Below are positions 53,447-62,909 of a DNA stretch of 64,000 bases, one piece after another. The notes beneath the pieces are model-generated. The model worked only from the letters and a program-made list of their open reading frames with translations, made no database searches and was not told the origin of the DNA. How positions within the stretch are numbered: the first letter of the stretch is position 1; each line of letters begins with the position of its first letter. This DNA is from Streptomyces sp. TSRI0107 (lineage in GTDB: Bacteria; Actinomycetota; Actinomycetes; Streptomycetales; Streptomycetaceae): the NCBI RefSeq assembly GCF_001905845.1, contig NZ_LIVZ01000003.1, positions 1-64,000 of the forward strand, read 5' to 3'. The translations under genes were made by a program, and so were the position numbers.

Positions 53447-53668
53447 TCAGACGCAGCCGGAGGTCTTCATCAGCTCGTCATCTGCGGGCTGGTGTGTGTC
53501 TCCGGGAGTCCGTGCTCAGGTCCATCGCCGCGGGATTCGGGTTCGTTCGGCTCAGCGTTGCCGCCGCCGAACTCATGCGTGCTCGTGCTCGTGCTCGTGC
53601 TCGCCCTCGGCGGGGCGGGCGAGGTGGGTGCTGGTGCGACGGCGGGGGCGGTCAGGACGGTGTCTAGC

Positions 53669-56600
53669 ATGGCGGCCATGACGAAGACGCAGGTGGGGGC
53701 GGCGGAGCGGCTGCTGCGCGAGATGGTGATCCGGGTCGGTCGCAACGCGGAGGGCGCGGGGCCGCGCGGTGGCGGCGCTCTGCAGGCGGTGCAGGGGGCG
53801 CGGCCCGCGCGCTCGGTGGCGGCCAGGGTCGCCGCTGCGGGTGGAGCCGACGACGAGACCGTCAGGTACCTCAGGGAGTTGACGAAGCGCCACCTCGGTG
53901 CGGACGCGGCCCGCTGGTGCTGGCTGCACGACGCGCTGGTCGAACACCGTGGCAGTCTGCCCGAACTGCTCGCCGCCCCGCCGGAGTCTGCCGCGCCTGC
54001 CGTTCCTGCGGTGTCCGGCGGCACGCTTCGTGCACCCGCGCCCCGCAGTGTCCACGACACGCTCGGCCTGCTCCTCGAGCACACGGAGCCGCGGCACGCC
54101 GCGGCCGCGTTCGCCGCCCTGCCCGAGCGGGTGACGACGGAACTGCTGGCCGGCGGGACCATGCCCGCGCCCGCCCTCGTCGCCGCCGTCGTCGAGCACG
54201 GCGACACGCGCACCCGGGCAGCCCTCGCCCGCCATCCCCGGCTCGACACCCGCATCCTGGCCGGGCTCGTCGCGGTCGGCGATGCCATGGTCGCCGCCGC
54301 CGTCTACCGCAACTCGCGCACCACCCAGTCCCTGCGGCGCACCATCGCCCAGCGCCTCGACACCGTGGAACTCGACGACACGCTGCGCGCCGAGCTGACG
54401 GCGCCGCACGGCCAAGCCCCGCGCACCTGGCTCGCCCCGCTGCTCGGCTCGGGCGACCCGCAGCTCGTGGCCGCGGCACTGCGGTGGGGCGTACGCCACG
54501 TCGCCCAGCAGTACGCCCTGCTCAAGATCTGGGAACGGACCGGCCCGGACGCCGTACGCGCCCTGCTCGACGACCCCGCCACAGCGCCCTTGCTGAGCCG
54601 GGCCGTCGTGGACGCGGTCACCGAGGCCCTGGCCGCCGCGGACGGCGACGGGCTGACCCGGCTGCGCGCGCAGGGCGAGCCGTACGAGGACCCCGCCCGG
54701 CTGCCCGCGCTGCTCGCCGGCGCCCGGGGCACCAGCACTCTGCGCGACCTGCTGTCCGAGCCGTACGCCCATGATCTCGACGCCCTCGCCGCGGCCCATG
54801 CCACGACCCCGTTCATGCCCAAGGCCTGCGAGGAGCTGGCCCGCCACGAGGCGGCGAGCGATGCGCAGCGCCACTTGTTCCGGCTGAGTGCTCTCAACGA
54901 GCCGTGGCGGGCCGGGGGCCGCCGCGCAGGGAACATCACCCCGCCCGCGCGGCGCCTCGCCCAGGAGGAACTCGATGACAGCGCCGCGGTCTGGGCGCGG
55001 GGCATGGCGGCGGCGGGGCTCCTCGACCCGGTCGAGCTGATCGGCACCGCGCGCCCCGCCGTCCACGCTCTGGCCGCGCTCGCCCGCCTCGCCGAACGGG
55101 ATCTGCTGGGCACGGCGGCAGCCGCGAAGCTGCAGACCTTGACGCAGGCGCATCTGGGAGAGCGGGCGCGGGCCTGGGCCGCGCTGGATGCCCTGCTGCC
55201 CGGGCACGGGGGGACGGTTGCGGAGCTGATCGCCGAGGCGGGGAAGGCCCCGGACGAGGCTGCCGCCGAGGGCGAACCGCGAGCCGCCAGGTTGCCGCCC
55301 CGACCGTTGACGAGCACGAGCCAGGGTGAGCGGGCACCGGGCGCGGCGGCGCACAACGCGCTGCTGCCCGGGCAGCGGACAACGGCCGCGCGGCCGGCCG
55401 CCGATGCGAGCCGCCCGGCCACGGCCGAAGCCGCCGCCACCGAGCCCGAACAGTCGGCCGCGCCCAAGCCGCCCGCGCAGCCCAAGGCGCCTGCCGAGGA
55501 CGCCGCCCAGCCCAAGCCCCCTGCCCAGTCCGAGACGTCCGCCGAGGACAAGACGTCCGCCGAGGACGCCGCCCGGCCGAAGCCCCCTGCAGAGGACGTC
55601 TCCGAGCCCGAGGCGCCGACCTCAGCACCCGCATCCCGGCCAACACCCCACCGACCCCAACAGGCGCACGCTCTGGCCGCACTCGACCTGCTGTACTCCC
55701 TCGCCCCCGACGATGCGCCCCGGCCGGAAGACCCCGAGGTGCTGCGCGCGCTGAGCGGGTACGAGCAGGCGACCGCGCCCGGCCTCGCCACCCCCCGCTG
55801 GTTCGCCGACGCCTGCGCAGCCCACGGCATCCCCGCCTCCAAGAACGGCTTCGCCTATGAGGCGCCCAGCCTCGCGCAGGTGCTTTCCCAGCTCCCCGAG
55901 ACGTACGGATCCGGCGCGCAGCACATCGAGCGCGCCTACGTACAGGGCGTGCTGCCCGCCGAGGAGCTGCTCACCCTGCTGCCCGCCCGGCGCCTGCTTC
56001 TGCTGCCCTACGACTGGCGGCGGCTCGCGTTCGCCGACGCGTGGCGGGCCGCCCTCGCCCGCCGGCTGCACGCCGAACTCGGCACCGACCCCGACGCCTG
56101 GCTCCGCCTGGCAGCGACCGAAGCCGCCTCGGAGGGGCTGACCTGGGCGCAGCTGCTGGAGCGCGCGCAGACAGGCATAGGCCCGGCGGCGAGCGCGGAT
56201 ACGTCCATCGGCAGGCCCAGGCCCGGCAGCCCCGACGAGGCGATCAAGCTGCTGGAACGCGGCGACCACCTGTGGGCCTGGCCCGAGGGCACCCTGCTCT
56301 GCCTCGCAGGCACCGAGGTGGTCGACGCCGTAGTGCCCCGGCTCGGCCCCGACGGCCCGTGGCTGCTCGCCGCGTACCTGCTGCGCCACGACCGCACACC
56401 ACGCCCCGTCCTCGACCGGCTCCTCACCGACCGCGACCCCGACGCGCTGCGCGTCCTGGCCGCCCAGTCCCGCTGGATGCACCGCAGCGGCGCGGTCGAG
56501 CGCCTCGTCGACCTCGACGACCCGGACGTCGACCTCGCCCTGCTGCGGCACTGGAACCCGCGGCCCGCCGTCCACCGGATCGTGACCCGCTCCCGGCCCG

Positions 56601-57514
56601 GCACCGGGCAGCCGTCCCTGGGCGCCCGGGTACTGGCCGACTGGCGCACCCAGGGCTCCGCCCGGCCCGCCGGCGGCCTGATGTGGCTGTGCTCCGCCGA
56701 ACCCGACCTCGTGGAAGAGCTGCTGGTGAAGGAGGCCTCACGGCTCGGTCTCGGGCACCAACTGCTGGGCTGCCTGAAGCTGCTCGAGCACGGCGGTGCC
56801 GACCGGCTCACGCAGCTCGCCGGGCGGGGCGTGCTGGGACGCTCCGCCACCACCGTCTGCGCCAAGGCCCTGGCGTCCGCCGACCCCGCCGCCGTCCTGC
56901 GCGCCCGGCTCGACCGCGAACTGGCGCCGGAAAAACTCATCCGCAAGCTGCGGCGCGCCCGCCACGCCCCGCACGCCCGCGACCTCATCGAATCCCTCCC
57001 GCCCGGCGAGAGCGTGGATTGGACCGCGCTCGAAGCCGCCCACGCCCAAGAACCCCTCCCCTACTGGCAGGACATCATCCGCCTGGACGGCGTACCCGAA
57101 GAGGTACGGCTGCGGCACGCGGCCCTGCTGCCCGAGCCGGGCCCCGACGGCCTGTCCGGCAGCGCACGGCTCACCCGGGAACGGGCCCGGCACGGACTCG
57201 CCGGCAATTTCCACCACGCGCCGACCACCCAGCTCGACGGACTCCTTACCGCAGGCCTCCTTGACGGCACAGACCTGATCCGCCTCGCGGCCCCGGCCGC
57301 ACGGCTCCTCACCTACCTCGGCGCCGCCGCCCGCCGCACCGACGCCCCACCACAGACCGCCGAAGCCCGCACCCTCCTCACCCACCTCGTACACACCAGA
57401 CTCGGCACCAGCCCGGCGGCCTGGCACCGAACCGCCGCACGGCTGGCCGGCCTCGATCCTGACTGGAACCCCCACTCGACCATCGAGACACTCCTCACCA
57501 GCACGACACACTGA
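53669..57514 (+). CDS. Giant alpha-solenoid-like protein, unknown function (first of a pair)
   Basis: About 1,281 aa, Ala/Leu/Arg-rich with dozens of short amphipathic helices resembling HEAT/ARM-like repeats (for example TRAALARHPRLDTRILAGLV). Residues ~545-660 form a Pro/Ala/Lys/Glu linker (KPPAQPKAPAEDAAQPKPPA and similar) that divides two helical halves. No catalytic motif, signal peptide or membrane helix is seen. ATG 53669 or 53678. It is followed 106 bases later by a second protein of the same style, so they are probably co-transcribed. A scaffold or regulatory role is only a guess. Confidence 0.75.
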   Translation: MAAMTKTQVGAAERLLREMVIRVGRNAEGAGPRGGGALQAVQGARPARSVAARVAAAGGADDETVRYLRELTKRHLGADAARWCWLHDALVEHRGSLPELLAAPPESAAPAVPAVSGGTLRAPAPRSVHDTLGLLLEHTEPRHAAAAFAALPERVTTELLAGGTMPAPALVAAVVEHGDTRTRAALARHPRLDTRILAGLVAVGDAMVAAAVYRNSRTTQSLRRTIAQRLDTVELDDTLRAELTAPHGQAPRTWLAPLLGSGDPQLVAAALRWGVRHVAQQYALLKIWERTGPDAVRALLDDPATAPLLSRAVVDAVTEALAAADGDGLTRLRAQGEPYEDPARLPALLAGARGTSTLRDLLSEPYAHDLDALAAAHATTPFMPKACEELARHEAASDAQRHLFRLSALNEPWRAGGRRAGNITPPARRLAQEELDDSAAVWARGMAAAGLLDPVELIGTARPAVHALAALARLAERDLLGTAAAAKLQTLTQAHLGERARAWAALDALLPGHGGTVAELIAEAGKAPDEAAAEGEPRAARLPPRPLTSTSQGERAPGAAAHNALLPGQRTTAARPAADASRPATAEAAATEPEQSAAPKPPAQPKAPAEDAAQPKPPAQSETSAEDKTSAEDAARPKPPAEDVSEPEAPTSAPASRPTPHRPQQAHALAALDLLYSLAPDDAPRPEDPEVLRALSGYEQATAPGLATPRWFADACAAHGIPASKNGFAYEAPSLAQVLSQLPETYGSGAQHIERAYVQGVLPAEELLTLLPARRLLLLPYDWRRLAFADAWRAALARRLHAELGTDPDAWLRLAATEAASEGLTWAQLLERAQTGIGPAASADTSIGRPRPGSPDEAIKLLERGDHLWAWPEGTLLCLAGTEVVDAVVPRLGPDGPWLLAAYLLRHDRTPRPVLDRLLTDRDPDALRVLAAQSRWMHRSGAVERLVDLDDPDVDLALLRHWNPRPAVHRIVTRSRPGTGQPSLGARVLADWRTQGSARPAGGLMWLCSAEPDLVEELLVKEASRLGLGHQLLGCLKLLEHGGADRLTQLAGRGVLGRSATTVCAKALASADPAAVLRARLDRELAPEKLIRKLRRARHAPHARDLIESLPPGESVDWTALEAAHAQEPLPYWQDIIRLDGVPEEVRLRHAALLPEPGPDGLSGSARLTRERARHGLAGNFHHAPTTQLDGLLTAGLLDGTDLIRLAAPAARLLTYLGAAARRTDAPPQTAEARTLLTHLVHTRLGTSPAAWHRTAARLAGLDPDWNPHSTIETLLTSTTH

Positions 57515-57620
57515 CCCAACACGCCACACGACGCCACCACACGCGTTCACCAGCCGGCAACGCCGGCCCAGCGGCGGGCGTCCGGTTAATCGATGGGGGC
57601 GGGTGACTCCGTCAGGCACA

Positions 57621-60600
57621 ATGCCCGTGATGATCTCCACTGCCGAGCAGTTGCTCGCCGCCCTCGAATCCCTGCCGCACGCCGCCCGGCTCCGCTGCAC
57701 CGCCGTCACCGCTCACCGGCTTGCCGCCCGAGGCGAACTCCAGCCGCTGCTCACCGCTTTGGATGTGCTCGGTCCGTACGAGCGGCGCCTCGCCGCGCTG
57801 GCGGCCCTTGCCGCCGGGGAGCAGGGATATCTGCAGGCCCGTCTCGGCGACCCGGACCCGGTGGTTCGCCGGTATGCGCTGCGCGGTGCCCGGCGACTGC
57901 CGGTGCCGGACTGCGCTGTCGAGGCCGCCTACGACGACGCGCCCGCCGTGGTCCGTGCCGACCTCGCACGACTGCTGCGCGACGGGCGGCGGCCCGCACT
58001 CGCCGAGCGGCTGGTGCCGCGTGTGCGCGCCGAGTACGGAGACCTGGACGCGGCCCGCCTGCTGCCGGGCTGCTCTGCCCAGTTCACCGCGCGGCTGCTG
58101 CCCGAACTCGCCGGGGCGCTCGCGTACGAGGACTGGAGCACGCTGGCCGTGCGCCATCCCGTCGCCGTCCTCGACCACATGGAGCGTGAACTCGGCTCCC
58201 TCCCCCAGCGGTTGCGTGGTCGTTGGTGGCAGCGGCACGCCACCGGAATCGCCGCCGCCCTGCCCGCCGCGCCAGGGCGCGTGCTCGACCTGTTGGAGAG
58301 GTACGGCCCCGACGACCTGCCGGGCCCGGTGCACGACCGGCTGGGCGACCTCGTCGCCGTGGACGCCGAGCGCGTCACGCGCTGGCTCGCCGACCCCGGC
58401 CGGGCGGCAGCACGGTGGGAACGGACACCCGGCCGGGCGGTCATGCGGCAACTGGTGACGGCAGATCCGCCGTCGCTGCCCAGTCTCGGCGCCCGGTGGT
58501 TCCACCGGACGGCTTTCAGCACCTTGCTGCGGTCGATGCCACCGGCGCGCCGGCCCGGCTTCGTGGACGCCGTCGTCACCGCGGGCGAAGCGCGCCCCAA
58601 CGTCCGCGCGCACGAAGGGGTGCTCGCCCTGCTGCCGGCCGCCGAGCGGCACGCCCGTGCCCGCGCCGCGATCGAGACACTTCGTGCCGGACGCCACTCG
58701 GGCTGGGACCTGTGGGGCCTGCTCGCCCTGCTGCCGCCCGCCGAGGCCCGCGCCGAACTGCTGGCCGCCCTCCATTCCGGTGACGCCGAGGATCGCGGAA
58801 CGATCTGGAACCGCCTGGCCGCCAACGCCGGACACACCCGGGATCCGCAGCAGGTCGCCGAGGTTCTCGCGCTGGGCGCCGACCGGCTGACCAACGAGCG
58901 CGACCCCGTACGCGGGGAGGCCCTGTCCGCCTTCGCAGACCTACCGGCGTCCCTGCTCGCGGCAGCCCTCGAGGCCGACGCGTCCGCCGCGGGCCGCACC
59001 GGCTCCGCGTCCCTGGAACGGCTGTGCCTCGACGCCCTGGGCGCCCGGGACTGCTCGCGCGGCACCCGGGACACCATCCGCACCCTGGCCGTGACCCTGC
59101 TCGCCACCGCCGCCGACGGGGCCCCGGCCGCCGGCACGACGACCGCCAACGCACCGGCCGGCCCCCTCGGCGGAGCCGCCATGCACACTGCCGTACGCCT
59201 CATACAGGCCCTGACCGCTCACACCGCCACCGTGGAACTCGGCCGCCTGGACGACAAGCTGCGCGTCAGCGGGATACGCGTCGTGCTCAAGGCCCTCGGC
59301 CCGTGGCTGGACCGGGCCGCCGCCCACGGCGACATCCGGCCGCTGCTCGCACTGGTCAAGTCCTGCGGCCACCGGGTGCACCAGGTCCCCGAGCTCCAGG
59401 ACCGGCTCGAACAGGCCCTGCGCACCTGCCCGGACAGCCACTTCGGCGAGGTCGCCGCGGCCTGGCTGGCCGCTCCTGCTTCCCGCGGCGACCGCGTGGC
59501 GGACCTGCTGGCACAGGAGCCGTCCGCGGTCTTCCTGCCGCAGGTGCTCGCCGTACTCGCCGCGCAGCGAACCGACCTGCTCGACCACGCCCTGACCGGG
59601 ACGCCACCGCCAGGCGGCCGGTTCCCCGTGCCCGGCACCGCCCGGCCACTGCCCCCTTTCCGCCACGCCGACCGATGGCTGCCCCGGCAGCAGCAGGCCG
59701 CGGTCCGGCTGGCCGCGGCCGTCATCGCCGATCCCGGCCGCGGCATCGGCGAACGGGCCGCCCTGCTGCGTGCGGTGGCATCGGTGCCACAGCACGGGAG
59801 GTCCCTGCTGCGGCAGTACACCGCCTCCTCACCGGCCACGGCCGGGCCCGAAGACGCGGCCACGTCCACGCCACGCCCTGCCGAGTCGGCTCTGACGGCA
59901 GCGGCCCTGGACGCGGCCGCACACACGGACGACCCGGCCGCGGCCCTGGGGACCCTGCTTCAGCATGCCGGTGACGACCGCGCGGCAGCCGCCTGGTCCG
60001 CCGCCGCTCGCGCCGCCGCCCACGCCCGCCCCACGCAGCTGGCGGCCCTGCTCCATGACGTCCTGACCCGCGAGAGCGCAGTCAAGATCACCGTCAGGAA
60101 AGCGGCCGCCCGGCTCGCCGCCCGCCACCTGCCTCCAGCCGCCGCCACCGCACTGCTGTCCACCGTGGCCCGCACCCCCGGCGTCCACCCGGACGTGCAC
60201 GCCACCGTCGTCGCGCAGGCCACCACGCTGCTGCCGAACGAGGACATGTGGGCCTTGCTGGAATCGGCGGCCACCGACGGGCCGGACCCCGCCCGGCGCA
60301 CACTCCTCGACCACAACCCGGCAGACCTGGCCGCCCCCCACCGCTCACGCTACGGACAGCTCATCGCCCAACTGCCCTTCACCGCAGACCAACAGGCGGC
60401 CGACCAGGCCCTGTTCAGCCTCCGCGACTGGGCACAGTACACGCCCGCAGCCGGCACGACGCTGGCCAAGGTCTACACCGACCTCACCTCGCCACTGAGT
60501 ATCTGGCGGGCACGTCACGGGCTCACGGAGCTGGCCCAGTCCGGCCTGCCCCACCCCATAGGCGGCGTGGAACCCGGCAGCCTGCTGGGCGACGTGGTCG

Positions 60601-61133
60601 AACGGCTCCTGGCGCTCATCGCCGCCGGTGAACCCCAAGGCGGCGCGCACGGTGGTGACCTGCCCGCACGCCGCCGCCTGGAGACCCTCCTCAACTCGCC
60701 GATCCAAGACCGCCGGATGTGCGCGGCTCTGGCCCGGCGACTGGCCACGGAACCAGCGCTCACGGCCCTGCGCACCGCTCTCCTCGTACGATCGATCGAC
60801 TTGCAGGCAACCGAGCCGGAACTCTCACTCGCCTTCCGGGAGTTGATTACCGCGATCGAAGGCCGCCCTGTGCTCGCGGTCCGGGTGGCCGAGGATCTGG
60901 AGGAGGCACACCGGTACGGCACCCCGCTCACCGACCCCACCGCCGCCCTCGCCACGGTCAGTGCTCTCAGCAACGACGGTGGCCTGATCACGGGCCTCCT
61001 CGCCGTCAGCCTCGCCACAGCCCTCGGCACCCGTCAGAACTGGCCGCAAACCTGCCGCACAGCCATCGTCACGCTGCGCCACCACCCGCAACAGGACGTC
61101 CGCGAGGCGGCATACGCCACAGACCTGAGCTGA
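57621..61133 (+). CDS. Giant alpha-solenoid-like protein, unknown function (second of a pair)
   Basis: About 1,170 aa with HEAT-like repeats throughout (QARLGDPDPVVRRYALRGAR, AGARRLPVPD and AVEAAYDDAPAVVRADLARL at the N-terminus). I see no enzyme motif and no export signal. The start is taken at ATG 57621; GTG 57603 and ATG 57630 are alternatives. It shares architecture but little exact sequence with the preceding gene, so it may be an old duplicate. Both are long enough that their shadows on the other strand look like genes. Confidence 0.75.
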   Translation: MPVMISTAEQLLAALESLPHAARLRCTAVTAHRLAARGELQPLLTALDVLGPYERRLAALAALAAGEQGYLQARLGDPDPVVRRYALRGARRLPVPDCAVEAAYDDAPAVVRADLARLLRDGRRPALAERLVPRVRAEYGDLDAARLLPGCSAQFTARLLPELAGALAYEDWSTLAVRHPVAVLDHMERELGSLPQRLRGRWWQRHATGIAAALPAAPGRVLDLLERYGPDDLPGPVHDRLGDLVAVDAERVTRWLADPGRAAARWERTPGRAVMRQLVTADPPSLPSLGARWFHRTAFSTLLRSMPPARRPGFVDAVVTAGEARPNVRAHEGVLALLPAAERHARARAAIETLRAGRHSGWDLWGLLALLPPAEARAELLAALHSGDAEDRGTIWNRLAANAGHTRDPQQVAEVLALGADRLTNERDPVRGEALSAFADLPASLLAAALEADASAAGRTGSASLERLCLDALGARDCSRGTRDTIRTLAVTLLATAADGAPAAGTTTANAPAGPLGGAAMHTAVRLIQALTAHTATVELGRLDDKLRVSGIRVVLKALGPWLDRAAAHGDIRPLLALVKSCGHRVHQVPELQDRLEQALRTCPDSHFGEVAAAWLAAPASRGDRVADLLAQEPSAVFLPQVLAVLAAQRTDLLDHALTGTPPPGGRFPVPGTARPLPPFRHADRWLPRQQQAAVRLAAAVIADPGRGIGERAALLRAVASVPQHGRSLLRQYTASSPATAGPEDAATSTPRPAESALTAAALDAAAHTDDPAAALGTLLQHAGDDRAAAAWSAAARAAAHARPTQLAALLHDVLTRESAVKITVRKAAARLAARHLPPAAATALLSTVARTPGVHPDVHATVVAQATTLLPNEDMWALLESAATDGPDPARRTLLDHNPADLAAPHRSRYGQLIAQLPFTADQQAADQALFSLRDWAQYTPAAGTTLAKVYTDLTSPLSIWRARHGLTELAQSGLPHPIGGVEPGSLLGDVVERLLALIAAGEPQGGAHGGDLPARRRLETLLNSPIQDRRMCAALARRLATEPALTALRTALLVRSIDLQATEPELSLAFRELITAIEGRPVLAVRVAEDLEEAHRYGTPLTDPTAALATVSALSNDGGLITGLLAVSLATALGTRQNWPQTCRTAIVTLRHHPQQDVREAAYATDLS

Positions 61134-61319
61134 ACCACAACAGCCCCGTCCGGCATCACCGCCAGGGGGTGCAGGGCGTCGGTGTGGCCGTGCTCGGCGG
61201 CCTGCCGGAGTGGCGGGGGTGGCATTCGCGCAGTCGCACGGCAGCTCTGCATGACGCTCAACACTATTCAGCGGTACTGACCAAACCCGGAGCGGACCGA
61301 AGCAGCACGAGCGGGCGCG

Positions 61320-61793
61320 TCACTGCTCGTCGAGGGATGCCTGCCGGGCAAGGAAATCCTCGAACGCCGCCTTCTGCTTCGGATCCATGAAGCCCTGACG
61401 GACATTGCGGGCCTGCTCCTGCAGCCAGTGCGCCTCGCCGGGGTCGAGCAGCTCGGCGACCACCACGCCATTGCGAGCAACCGCCGTGCGCCCTCCCACA
61501 CGACGACGAAAGAGCGTGAACGCGCCGAACTCCGCTGGGTGAGCCAGTTCCCGCTTCTCCCCCACAGCCCGGATGCCGTCCCCAGCCTCACTCGCCGGGT
61601 AGGCGGTGGGTGCCCAATGCTCCCAGAGCGCCAGCATGGCCGCAGGCACCATCACCACTCGCTCCGCCTGTTCATGCCCCTCCCACATGAACGTGACAGT
61701 GACGGGCTCGCCGACCGCTTCGGCCAACCCGAGCACCCTCTCCACCTCATCGTTGATCGGGTAACCCACCACTACATCGATCTCAATGCCCAT
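61320..61793 (-). CDS. Small hypothetical protein
   Basis: A 157-aa soluble protein (GIEIDVVVGYPINDEVERVL, EQAERVVMVPAAMLALWEHW, FTLFRRRVGGRTAVARNGVV, then WLQEQARNVRQGFMDPKQKA). I do not recognise the family. ATG 61793 is chosen because the upstream in-frame extension to 61826 has no binding site. It is convergent with the giant-protein operon. Confidence 0.6.
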   Translation of the reverse strand: MGIEIDVVVGYPINDEVERVLGLAEAVGEPVTVTFMWEGHEQAERVVMVPAAMLALWEHWAPTAYPASEAGDGIRAVGEKRELAHPAEFGAFTLFRRRVGGRTAVARNGVVVAELLDPGEAHWLQEQARNVRQGFMDPKQKAAFEDFLARQASLDEQ

Positions 61794-62025
61794 GACGCCT
61801 GAGGCTACTGTCCGCTTACGACACACCAGCCCAGCGCACCTGAGCCTCGTCGACCACGGCCCACCAGGCGAACCCGCCCGAGAGCGGATATCTCACCGCC
61901 CTGTCGCACCGCCTGAGCGCCTGTCCGAAGCCACACCACGCCCCACCGCGCTGCGCTTCGCGGCCTGAACGGCACCCCTCATCGGCCTGCACCCAAGTCA
62001 GGCCGGACGATGCGATGGTGTGACG

Positions 62026-62376
62026 ATGTCGGTCATGGCTATCGAATCAGTGGTCGTGCGGCAGCGCGTCGAGAACCTGGACGCGGCTGTGCCCTTCTAC
62101 GAGAAACTGACCGGAAGCACAGCATCCCGTTTCGCCTTCGCCGGGGTCACTCTGGCAAGTGTCGGCCCCTTCCTGCTGTTCAGCGGTCCGGACGAGGCCG
62201 CGCAGCGAGTCGCCGACGTGGCGGCCACCCTGGTGGTCGCAGATCTGGACGCAGCGGTGAAGGAAGCGGTGGCGGCAGGTGCCGAGGTGGTGGCTGCTAC
62301 GTCCCCGACACCGAATGGCCACCGCGCGTTGCTGCGGCACCCCTACGGCGGGGTCTTCGAGTACGTCGGTCCCTGA
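62026..62376 (+). CDS. Small VOC-family (glyoxalase-like) protein
   Basis: About 116 aa with one VOC domain: IESVVVRQRVENLDAAVPFY, then FLLFSGPDEAAQRVADVAAT, LVVADLDAAVKEAVAAGAEV and GHRALLRHPYGGVFEYVGP. The metal ligands are not all clear. Starts GTG 62020, ATG 62026 and ATG 62035 are all possible. Substrate unknown. Confidence 0.82.
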   Translation: MSVMAIESVVVRQRVENLDAAVPFYEKLTGSTASRFAFAGVTLASVGPFLLFSGPDEAAQRVADVAATLVVADLDAAVKEAVAAGAEVVAATSPTPNGHRALLRHPYGGVFEYVGP

Positions 62377-62423
62377 ACCTGCGGCCACCGCGATGGATCG
62401 CCAGGCCGTGACATGACGACGGC

Positions 62424-62608
62424 CGCATGGCTGGCTCGTCCACTGCCAGGACGCGGCCGCCTTCGTGGGCGAAGTCGGGTACAGCAAGCTGGCGGCGCAT
62501 CCCGAAGCCCTCGACCAGTTGCGGGCCAGCCTGGGCGTGGGGGCGACCGCCATGCTTTTCCGCTGCACGGTCTGCAGTGCCCATCTCGCCTACGCCGACG
62601 CATCCTAG
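62424..62608 (+). pseudogene. CbrC-family C-terminal fragment
   Basis: About 60 codons read [32 protein letters not shown], and then [18 protein letters not shown] to a TAG at 62608. The WxxHC...AAFxGEVG and FRCxxCxxHLAYxD motifs are the end of CbrC (UPF0167) proteins. The N-terminal two thirds and a stretch before the CxxC are missing. Confidence 0.7.
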
Positions 62609-62909
62609 AAGTCGTCCGCTTGGGCGAGTCGTCGGTAGCAGATGGCGGTGCAGGCGATGCTGGTGACGGCCGGGGCGAGCCAGGCCATAGCCGCCTGGGA
62701 GGGCCGATCCGGGACGGACCGGCTGTCGTAACGAATCGGCGGCCGCCGTCCGAGAACGCAATGCCCCCCTTCACCATCTATTGAATCGAATGCCGATGTA
62801 TGGCCAGTGGGGACGTCTCGGGACCGGACGGTCCGGTGCTGTCCGACTGTCCTTGCCAAGGAAACCGGCGAACCCGAGCCACCTGTGTGGCTGAGCTGGA
62901 GGGACGAGC
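62609..62909. other. Intergenic stretch with a possible IS scrap
   Basis: On the minus strand a frame reads MAWLAPAVTSIACTAICYRR and ends at 62605; it resembles the C-terminal tail of IS5-type transposases (cf. LACALICLRRL) but is too short to assign. The rest is the leader of the ligase gene. Confidence 0.35.

Noticed and set aside
53291..53668. N-terminal extension of the first giant protein (start at 53291)
   Set aside because: Extension is low-complexity, crosses the DasR-like site and chitinase promoter, and has no binding site; ATG 53669 preferred.
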